This document shows positions 8,423-15,637 of a DNA stretch of 64,000 nt, in pieces (the first letter of the stretch is position 1; each line of letters starts with the position of its first letter). The notes under the pieces are model-generated. The model ran no database searches, had not been told where the DNA came from, and saw only the letters and a list, made by a program, of their open reading frames with translations. The position numbers and the translations under genes are program-made. The stretch lies in assembly GCA_018699955.1 (NCBI GenBank), contig JABISG010000034.1:1-64000 (forward strand). Reading direction: 5' to 3'. This stretch comes from Planctomycetaceae bacterium. Its GTDB lineage: Bacteria; Planctomycetota; Planctomycetia; Planctomycetales; Planctomycetaceae.

Positions 8423-9892
8423 CTACTTCTTCACCGGCAGTGGCGCACCGATCGATTTCCGCCACGCTGTTAACTTTCCGTACAACTCATCTCGTTTCTT
8501 TGGATTCGTCTCGGCGAGGTTGTGTCTCTCGGAAATGTCTTCCTGCAAGTCGTACAGTTTGAGTTGATTGTTCTCGAAGAATTCGATGAGCTTGTAACGT
8601 CCCTGCCGAATTGCCCCTGCCGGTGTGGTTCGCCACGTGCCGCGTTTCGCATTTGCTTCCAGGTAACCAGGAAAGTGCCAATAGATCGCCTCGCGGTCAA
8701 GAGTCGCCTTGCCGGCCGACTTGAGTAACGGCAACAAACTCTTTCCATCGAGTTGCTGTGCCGGATCGAGTGTTGCGCCGGCGATTTCTGCAAGTGTTGG
8801 GTAGAAATCGAGCGTGACCACCGGCTCGGCGCATTCACTGCCCGGTTCGACCACTTTTCGCCATCGCACAATTTGTGGTACGCGAATCCCCCCTTCGTAC
8901 AGCATGCCCTTCCCGCCGCGCAGCGGAGCGTTCGACGAAACGTCCTTCGCTCCCTGAATGCCCGCATCTGCATATCCCCCCAAGCCGCCGTTGTCCGACG
9001 TGAACACGACCACCGTTTTCTCAGTCAATTTAAGTTCATCGAGCTTGTCCAAAATGCGGCCCACGCTCTCATCCAGGCTCTGAATCATCGCCGCATAAAC
9101 CGGGTTGCGGTGTCCTTTGACCGGCGGCTTCTTGCGGTATTTTGCGATCAAGTCTTCCTTCGCTTGTAATGGTGTGTGCACGGCGTAATGAGGCAGGTAC
9201 AGGAAAAACGGACCATCGCGATTCGCTTCGATGAAGGTCAATGCTTCATCGGTCAGCCGGTCAGTCAGGTACTCGCCCTTCGGGCCGTTCTTGAGTTGGC
9301 CGTTGCGATAGGGGCTGAAATAGCTCGCCGGTGATCCACGTCTTCCCCCCGCCACGTTGAGATCGAACCCCTGTTCCGATGGTCCTTCGGTCGGCGGACT
9401 TCCCAGATGCCACTTGCCCATGTGCGCCGTCGCATAACCGGCCTTGCGAAGAATCTCCGCCGGAGTGACGTGCCGCTGCGGCAAGACGGTCTTGTTGACA
9501 ACCGGCACCGCCTTGCGAAACTGCGGTTTCCCCCGCGATCCAGTGCCGACGGTATAAATCCCATGCCGCGGCGTGTACTGCCCGCTCATCAAACAGGCCC
9601 GCGTCGGCGCACAATTCGGCCCGTTCGAATAAGCCGCCGTAAACCGCATCCCCTCTCGCGCCAACCGGTCAATATTCGGCGTCTCGTAGAATCGGCTGCC
9701 AAAGCAGCCAACGTCGGTCCAGCCGAGATCGTCGGCCAGAATGAAGATGATGTTGGGAGGAGAAGTCGGGCGTGAATCCTGCCCGTGCGCATCATGTCCG
9801 AGCAATGATGCGCCAACCAAGACAACCATCACCGTCGCAATTGGGCATCGACTGAAGATAGGACAAGGCAGCCGATGTTGCGTTTCAAACAT
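8423..9892 (-). CDS. Secreted arylsulfatase (type I, formylglycine-dependent)
   Basis: The start at 9892 gives 489 residues and is preceded by AAGGAA at good spacing. The longer frame reaching 10165 would overlap the neighbouring kinase gene and bury the signal peptide, so I reject it. The N-terminal helix IATVMVVLVGASLLG followed by AHGQ is a signal peptide. Sulfatase motifs are clear: metal-binding DD at 54-55 (ILADDLGW), the CxPxR site CAPTR at 94-98 whose Cys94 would be converted to formylglycine, GKWHLG, and the second metal site TSDNGG. The enzyme should hydrolyse sulfate esters, probably of polysaccharides, in the periplasm or outside the cell. Maturation needs a formylglycine-generating enzyme, which is not in the window. 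Confidence 0.9.
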   Translation of the reverse strand: MFETQHRLPCPIFSRCPIATVMVVLVGASLLGHDAHGQDSRPTSPPNIIFILADDLGWTDVGCFGSRFYETPNIDRLAREGMRFTAAYSNGPNCAPTRACLMSGQYTPRHGIYTVGTGSRGKPQFRKAVPVVNKTVLPQRHVTPAEILRKAGYATAHMGKWHLGSPPTEGPSEQGFDLNVAGGRRGSPASYFSPYRNGQLKNGPKGEYLTDRLTDEALTFIEANRDGPFFLYLPHYAVHTPLQAKEDLIAKYRKKPPVKGHRNPVYAAMIQSLDESVGRILDKLDELKLTEKTVVVFTSDNGGLGGYADAGIQGAKDVSSNAPLRGGKGMLYEGGIRVPQIVRWRKVVEPGSECAEPVVTLDFYPTLAEIAGATLDPAQQLDGKSLLPLLKSAGKATLDREAIYWHFPGYLEANAKRGTWRTTPAGAIRQGRYKLIEFFENNQLKLYDLQEDISERHNLAETNPKKRDELYGKLTAWRKSIGAPLPVKK

Positions 9893-9995
9893 GTCTAATT
9901 CCTTGCAACTCTTCAGGTTTTCTGCAGATGCTATGCTTGCCAAGGTCGATCGACAGGGGCAATGTTTTGGTTTCGTAACGACTATCCGGACTCTT

Positions 9996-12017
9996 TCAAT
10001 ACGGTCTCGGACGCTTCTCTTCCCAGATGCGGTAAATATCATTCGCCAGACGGTTGATGCCTCGCTGATACTCGCGTCCCGCCCGGATTTCCGCAGCATT
10101 CTGGTACACGAATTGTCTAATTGAATCCGGCAATTCGTGCTCGGCCGGCATGTGGGCGCGACCAACGAGAACCGGGATGATGTCTACGCCTAATTCCAGT
10201 GCCGCTTCGATTTCGATCCTTACGTAATCCGCCAGGGCGTCGAGACGCCGCGTCCCGTCGTCGTGCTGCGCATTCACCCAATGATCGCCAATGACGACGA
10301 GCATCACATCACAGTCACTGACCGCTGTGTGTAAGTGTTCGCGAAAATTGACGCCAGCCGGAATCGTATCAACGTCCATAAACAAGTGGTCGCTGTCAAA
10401 TCGAGGCAGCAGCTCCGTAAACAATCGGTCTGTCGCATCGATTGTATCGACGCGGCGATAAGAGATGAACACTTTGGGCTTTGCCCCCACTGCATCCAGC
10501 GCTTCAATCACTTCATCCATCGTTTGGTAGCGCTCCTCAGGCACCTTTGCCACCATTTTTTGATACACACCATCCAGATCGGCGGGCAAGTCGTCGCGTC
10601 TTTCTGCGAGAGCAGGAATCTCCCCCTCGATCTGTTCCATTACCAGCTGCCCGAGGTTCTTGTAGGAATACATCGTCTTCCCGGTGAGCAAATGGTAGAG
10701 CGTGCACCCGAGACTATAAATGTCTGCTCGCTCATCAACATCTCTCGCCGACCTGCACTGCTCGGGAGACATGTAGGCCGGCGTTCCCATGAGGTTTCCT
10801 GCCGCGGTCAATCGATCGGCCGAATCCAAATCGAGGGCTGGCGGACGGGGCGCCGCGACCGACCTGGCTGGCGGACCGGACGCCGCGACCGATCGGACTG
10901 GCGGCTCGTAACTTTCCACTTCTCCGTAGATTCGAGTCGAAATCGGTTGATGCGGCGGATGATACGTCGATGGGAGAGAGGGATTCGCAACGGCGATGTT
11001 GTCATCGTCGGCAACATTATCAACCAACGGAAAGAGTGATAGGTTCGAATCGTCGGAATCCTCCGCGATGACAGCTGAATCAACCCTGCTGCCGTCGGCA
11101 CCATCCAGCGTCAATCCGGTATCAACGTCCGCACGGGAAATATCGGCGGAGATGGAATTCTCTGAGTCATCGTCGATTACCGATTCCAAATCCAGTGGTT
11201 TGTCCAGCACCGAGCTATCAATCGTCTGCATTCCTGCAACGTCGCCCGCGTCGTCAACCGGATAGCGAACGTTCTTTGACTTGACGTCCAGGACTGAAAT
11301 CACCGAGAGCGAATCAACACTTTCGGCGTCGATCTCGTGTTCCAACTTCGGGGCAACGGTATCTCCACTCTGGACCGCATCAATTATGCTATCGTCCGTC
11401 GTCAGCTGTGAAATATCGAGGTCCGGTTCAGCTGACGGTGGCCGTGTTTTGGCGAGGACTGCTTCATTCAAAGATTCCGGTTCGGCCGGCCCGGGACTTC
11501 TTCCCCGATTTTCCGCACTATCGGCGGGACGGTCCCAGTCCAGGACTCTTGCCAGTCCGAAGTCACACAACTGGACGGTGTCGGTCTCGTCAAGCAATAG
11601 GTTCGATGGTTTGATGTCGCGGTGAATGACTCCCTGCTTGTGGGCGTGACAAATGCCATGTGCGGCTTGAACGATGAACCGCATGACGTCTTCTATCGGC
11701 AGCGGAGACCTTCGTTGGAGCACACTGGCCAGATCGGTGCTGTTGAGGTACTCGGTCACCAGAAACGGACGACCATCGGGAGACTTACCGGCATCGAACG
11801 CCGTGATCACATTCGTATGGGTCAACCGCGCCGATGCGCGAATTTCGCGAAGAAACCGTACTTGCCCATCGCGATCATCGGCATATTTTTGCTGCGTGAA
11901 TTTGATGGCGACAACCCGATCCATCAACCGGTGTCGCGCTTTGAACACCTCTCCCATTCCACCTCGGCCGATTACGCCGATGATCTCATACTCGCCCAGG
12001 AGTTCACCGCTGTGCAT
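9996..12017 (-). CDS. Serine/threonine protein kinase with a large activation-segment insert and a C-terminal TIR domain
   Basis: This 673-residue protein starts with a Hanks-type kinase domain: glycine loop GRGGMG 17-22, VAIK Lys39, HRDIKPSN with catalytic Asp134, and DFG 152-154. After DFGLARVL the kinase fold is interrupted by a low-complexity, acidic, Ser/Pro-rich insert (about 160-408) and resumes at GTPAYMSPEQ 411-420 and DIYSLG. From 514 to about 665 follows a TIR domain of the SYRR type (KVFISYRRVDT, FMDVDTIPAG, VMLVVIGDHW, IIPVLVG). No transmembrane helix is seen, so it is probably cytoplasmic. TIR domains act as NAD-cleaving enzymes or as adaptors, and I cannot assign the catalytic glutamate with certainty. 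It lies 36 bp after the sugar dehydrogenase fusion, possibly in one transcript. Confidence 0.88.
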   Translation of the reverse strand: MHSGELLGEYEIIGVIGRGGMGEVFKARHRLMDRVVAIKFTQQKYADDRDGQVRFLREIRASARLTHTNVITAFDAGKSPDGRPFLVTEYLNSTDLASVLQRRSPLPIEDVMRFIVQAAHGICHAHKQGVIHRDIKPSNLLLDETDTVQLCDFGLARVLDWDRPADSAENRGRSPGPAEPESLNEAVLAKTRPPSAEPDLDISQLTTDDSIIDAVQSGDTVAPKLEHEIDAESVDSLSVISVLDVKSKNVRYPVDDAGDVAGMQTIDSSVLDKPLDLESVIDDDSENSISADISRADVDTGLTLDGADGSRVDSAVIAEDSDDSNLSLFPLVDNVADDDNIAVANPSLPSTYHPPHQPISTRIYGEVESYEPPVRSVAASGPPARSVAAPRPPALDLDSADRLTAAGNLMGTPAYMSPEQCRSARDVDERADIYSLGCTLYHLLTGKTMYSYKNLGQLVMEQIEGEIPALAERRDDLPADLDGVYQKMVAKVPEERYQTMDEVIEALDAVGAKPKVFISYRRVDTIDATDRLFTELLPRFDSDHLFMDVDTIPAGVNFREHLHTAVSDCDVMLVVIGDHWVNAQHDDGTRRLDALADYVRIEIEAALELGVDIIPVLVGRAHMPAEHELPDSIRQFVYQNAAEIRAGREYQRGINRLANDIYRIWEEKRPRPY
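10836..10908. repeat. 30-bp tandem repeat inside the kinase-TIR gene
   Basis: Units at 10836-10865 and 10866-10895 are nearly identical, with a partial third copy at 10896-10908. On the minus strand they encode repeated decapeptides of the type GPPARSVAA, directly before the kinase fold resumes. The repeat length is a multiple of three, so copy-number change would keep the frame. Confidence 0.8.
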
Positions 12018-12053
12018 GGCGCGATCAAATCGAAAGTGGATGAAACAGACGGA

Positions 12054-15000
12054 CTACTTTTTTAGTCCACTCAGGAACGCCGTCAAATCGGCCACTTGCT
12101 GTGCCGTCATGTCCCGCAGTAACAGGTCGGGCATCAGTGACTTTTGTTGAGGCACCAACACTTCCACCTCACTCGGTTTGAGCTCGATCAACTTATCTTC
12201 AGCCGTTTTCAGAACGACTTCGGATTCTGTCTTCTTGACCAGTAAGCCCGTGTGGACTTTTCCGGCGATTGTTTCTGCGATGTAGGTCAGGTACTCCTTC
12301 TCGATTTTCTTCGACGGGTTGAGAATCGTATCCAGTAACTCGGCCGGTTTGTATTTCTTGCCGATCTGGCTGAGATCGGGGCCAACCTCTTTGCCCTTGC
12401 CCTGAATCTTGTGGCAGTTTTTGCACTGCACACCGGCCGCTTCGAAGAAGACAATGCGGCCACGTTCGGCGTTGCCGTTCAATGCGAGAAGTTCTTCCGG
12501 CTTAACGACGTTTCCGAGCCGTTTTGTCCGCTGTTCTTCCGGCAGGAATCGCTCGAACAGATCGCGAATTTGTCCGTCGGCCTGTTGGCCTGCGCGGACG
12601 ATGAGCAGATCGCGATCCTTTGATTTGATCTTTCCCTCGCTCACCAGCCACGCCATGCGACTCGCCAGCGAGGTCGACGCTAAGAGGCGGTCGATGAGGT
12701 CGTTGCGTGTCTTGTCATCGATGTTTTGGACATCTAACATGCGCAAGCTGATCGTAATGAGATCCGGATTGCCTTCCCATCTTTCGGTTGGATCAGATGT
12801 CGGGATGCCGACGATCCAGTCGTGAATCAGCTTCAACCCCGCCTGATCGGTCACCGTCGAACCAAGCCGCGGCATTCGCCCGGGGCCAAGTTTCGCCATG
12901 CGGTAAAATGCAACCGAACGGTATGGGTCGCCGGAAGCGAGTAGTTTGGCTTGCGTCATCTGAAACGTGCCGTGTGCCGGTCGCACGTCGAGCGCGCCGG
13001 TCTCTTTCAAATCGAGCGTGGCCAGCAGTTGGAACTTGGCGTTTCCCCCGCCCCACTTACGGTGGCAGTGCGAGCAGTTGGCATGTAAGTACGATCGAGC
13101 TCGCAGGTCGAGTTCCTGTTTCTCATCGTGATAATTCACCAGATGCGGGAGTTCGTCAGCCGACTTCGATAATGGTTCGGTGAACAAGCCCAGGTCGTCG
13201 AAGGTGTCCAGTTGGTTGGTGGTTTCGCCGTCGTGTTTGAAGTCACGGTTCAACTGGTGCGTTGTCACGCCCAGCACATACTTGGCAGCCATGTTGTGAC
13301 AGACGGTGCATTCGGTGCGGCTGGGAAAATGCCATGTCTGTTTCCGTTTGCCGTGGTCTGCCGATGCATCCGCGATTTCAAAAGTGTGGTCGCGACCGCG
13401 CGGGTCTTCCAACAGCACGGCATCGGATTGCTCGTCGTTCCAGATGTAGGTGTATCCCTGCCAATACTGATCGCCCACCTGTTCGCTGCCGGCGGTCCGT
13501 TCGTGATGCAGGATGCGTGTTTCGATTCGTCGGCTGCTTGTCGGATCGCCCGCTGTCATTTCCAGTGAAAGAGTTTCAACGAGAACCGTGCCGTCGGGAA
13601 ACTTCCAGCCGGCCGGCGCACCGGGCGCGGGTTGTGGATACGTCAGCGTCTCGAATTCAATTTGCGATTCACCGGGCAATGCAACGTACCGTTCCTTGCT
13701 GGCGCCGTCGGCCCATTCCGGGGCAATCACATCGTACGCAACCAATCCGGTAGCCGGCGTATGGTCCTTCACCGATGTGAACAATCCGGTCTGGCTTAAC
13801 TTGCGGGGGAAGTCGGTCGATGCTTGTGCCGTGTTCGGTGACAGCCGGTTAATGCGGCCGCTGATGTGATCGACCAGATACAACTCGCCCGCGTGGTCTT
13901 CGCCGAAGCCGACCAGCCGCAAGCTGGAATCGACCAGCTCCTTGTGGTCGGTCACTTTTTTCGTGTCGCCGTCGTAACGCAGCATCCAGATGCGGCCGGT
14001 GTCGTAGTCGCCGTAAATGTACGCCCCCTGCAAATCCTCGAGGCGTTTTCCACGATAAACGAATCCGCCGGTAATCGAGCGAAAGTTGGCGTGATCGTGT
14101 TCGACGATGGGCGGCAAAATGGGGGACGGACCACGTTTCCGTTCGGGGCGAAACGGATGGCTTGATTCCGTCACACTCCAACCGTAGTTGCCGCCACGTT
14201 CGATACGGAAGACCATCTCCCACAAATCCTGTCCAACATTGCCGGTCCACAAGTCACCGGTTTGAGTATCGAACGTGAACTTCCAGGGCTGGCGAAGACC
14301 GTAGGCCCAGATTTCGCCACGCGCTTCCGGCTCGTCAACAAAAGGGTTGTCGCTCGGAATCCCGTATGTCTTGTTTTCGCCGTTGGGATGATCAACATCG
14401 ATCCGCAAGATGGCTCCAGACAAAGTTGTAATGTCCTGTCCATTCAGTCCTTCATCATTGATGCCGCTCGAATCGCCCGTGCCGATGTAAAGAAAATCGT
14501 CATGCCCGAATTTCAAACAGCCACCGTTATGCCCACCCGATGGCCAGCGAAGAATGAGTTGTTCGCTCTCGGGGTCGGCTTTGAATGCGTCCTTGTCGGT
14601 CATGGTGAAACGCGAGACATGCGTGCCGTGTGGATCTTCCGCTTTTGGGTTGTCGATGTACGTGACGTAGAAGTGACCGTTCTCGCCGAACTTTGGATGG
14701 AAGGCGACGCCGTAGATCACCTTATCTTTCCCCAAGTCGAGCAGCACGTCGGCCTGTTCGACGTTGGGATCGTTCGGAAACGACAACACTTTGCCATACC
14801 GCTCGGCAACAAACAGCCGATCGGTTCCCGGAGCGCTGGTCATCGCCAGCGGCTCGTTGAAGGTGAGATTGGGGAAGGCGAGTTCGACGCGAAACGGTGC
14901 CGGCGGATCGGGTGACCCTTTGACCTTCGATGTCGTCCAAAGTTCGCGCGGTTTAGACTGTGTGTTTTTGACAGCGTCCGCTTGATTGTCGGAAAGCAAG

Positions 15001-15062
15001 AAGGTTGCAGCAATCAGGATTCCACAGACGACGACCAAAACCAGCGTGGATGACGCGCGCAT
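12054..15062 (-). CDS. Secreted PQQ-type sugar dehydrogenase fused to three c-type heme domains
   Basis: The product has about 1002 residues. The ATG at 15062 is preferred over the adjacent GTG at 15065 because GAGGAG lies 7 nt upstream of the ATG. A hydrophobic N-terminal segment (LVLVVVCGILIAATFLL) directs export. About 50-410 is a glucose/sorbosone dehydrogenase-type propeller (GGHNGGCLKFG, AYGLRQPWKFTFD, GGNYGWS). About 420-760 resembles the SO2930-like diheme module, with CTVCH near 586 and CSHCH near 664. The C-terminal about 130 residues are the TIGR02603-type planctomycete heme domain, with CKNCH near 881 and LNPSKKIEKEY. I infer periplasmic oxidation of a sugar or alcohol with internal electron transfer through the hemes. 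The kinase-TIR gene follows 36 bp downstream. Confidence 0.85.
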   Translation of the reverse strand: MRASSTLVLVVVCGILIAATFLLSDNQADAVKNTQSKPRELWTTSKVKGSPDPPAPFRVELAFPNLTFNEPLAMTSAPGTDRLFVAERYGKVLSFPNDPNVEQADVLLDLGKDKVIYGVAFHPKFGENGHFYVTYIDNPKAEDPHGTHVSRFTMTDKDAFKADPESEQLILRWPSGGHNGGCLKFGHDDFLYIGTGDSSGINDEGLNGQDITTLSGAILRIDVDHPNGENKTYGIPSDNPFVDEPEARGEIWAYGLRQPWKFTFDTQTGDLWTGNVGQDLWEMVFRIERGGNYGWSVTESSHPFRPERKRGPSPILPPIVEHDHANFRSITGGFVYRGKRLEDLQGAYIYGDYDTGRIWMLRYDGDTKKVTDHKELVDSSLRLVGFGEDHAGELYLVDHISGRINRLSPNTAQASTDFPRKLSQTGLFTSVKDHTPATGLVAYDVIAPEWADGASKERYVALPGESQIEFETLTYPQPAPGAPAGWKFPDGTVLVETLSLEMTAGDPTSSRRIETRILHHERTAGSEQVGDQYWQGYTYIWNDEQSDAVLLEDPRGRDHTFEIADASADHGKRKQTWHFPSRTECTVCHNMAAKYVLGVTTHQLNRDFKHDGETTNQLDTFDDLGLFTEPLSKSADELPHLVNYHDEKQELDLRARSYLHANCSHCHRKWGGGNAKFQLLATLDLKETGALDVRPAHGTFQMTQAKLLASGDPYRSVAFYRMAKLGPGRMPRLGSTVTDQAGLKLIHDWIVGIPTSDPTERWEGNPDLITISLRMLDVQNIDDKTRNDLIDRLLASTSLASRMAWLVSEGKIKSKDRDLLIVRAGQQADGQIRDLFERFLPEEQRTKRLGNVVKPEELLALNGNAERGRIVFFEAAGVQCKNCHKIQGKGKEVGPDLSQIGKKYKPAELLDTILNPSKKIEKEYLTYIAETIAGKVHTGLLVKKTESEVVLKTAEDKLIELKPSEVEVLVPQQKSLMPDLLLRDMTAQQVADLTAFLSGLKK

Positions 15063-15181
15063 CACTTTTCTCCTCAGGCGATGTTTGTCTTGAATGAATG
15101 CGGTGAACCGAGGTAACTTTCGAGACCTTCCGACGGGCGATCCTCCGGTTTACCGTATCGCCGGACTGAGCAGGATGCTAC

Positions 15182-15442
15182 TCAAAAGTCTTCTTTCAGA
15201 CCAAACCGGCGGTAGCGAACATTGCGGGGGTCCATCGTGTGTCCCCAGCTGACCTCGTCGGCGGAGACGCCGAACGCTTCGGCGATCTTGACGCGTTCGA
15301 CGGGGCTGGGGGTCCATCGCCCCAACGCAATCGCTTCGACGCGAGAATCTTCCAGGTCCGTCAACTCGGCAATATCTTCCACAGTCTTGCCGGTCTCTTC
15401 AAACAGCACATCAACGGTTTTCACGATTGTCTCAACACTCAA
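15182..15442 (-). CDS. Small HTH-like protein of unknown function
   Basis: The conserved part is about 85 residues: VLFEETGKTVEDIAELTDLE, a GRWTPSPVERVKIAEAFGV helix pair, and a WGHTMDPRNVRY tail. Helix spacing recalls XRE-type helix-turn-helix folds, and similar short proteins occur in other planctomycetes as far as I recall. The frame can be extended to 15607, but that extension runs through a perfect hairpin (15467-15487) and has unlike composition, so a start at the TTG at 15442 or the GTG at 15424 is more credible. Neither has a strong ribosome-binding site. It lies between the heme fusion and the membrane kinase on the same strand. Function is not known; binding DNA is an inference only. 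Confidence 0.55.
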   Translation of the reverse strand: MSVETIVKTVDVLFEETGKTVEDIAELTDLEDSRVEAIALGRWTPSPVERVKIAEAFGVSADEVSWGHTMDPRNVRYRRFGLKEDF

Positions 15443-15466
15443 AAACGATGCAAAGGATTTGTCACT

Positions 15467-15487
15467 CCCTCTCCCAAAAGGAGAGGG
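15467..15487. repeat. Perfect hairpin CCCTCTCC / GGAGAGGG
   Basis: CCCTCTCC at 15467-15474 and GGAGAGGG at 15480-15487 form an 8-bp perfect stem with a 5-nt loop. It lies just upstream of the likely start of the small HTH-like gene. There is no adequate T-run on either strand, so it may be a REP-like element or an mRNA-stabilising hairpin for the minus-strand transcript from the kinase. Confidence 0.55.
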
Positions 15488-15637
15488 GTTTGAAAACTGC
15501 CGGTCTACATGCAGCGCATGCATGCAGACACACAGGATAGCGAACCGTGTCGTCATCGGCACGCCTGGACGGCCATGGAGTTGCCGGGAACCGAGATTAG
15601 CACCCAAGACACTGATTTCGCGATGACCGACGGGCGG

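Noticed and set aside
9996-12017. TIR-containing gene as part of an antiphage defence island
   Set aside because: No other defence gene, nuclease, methylase system or mobile element lies nearby. The neighbours are a sulfatase and a dehydrogenase.
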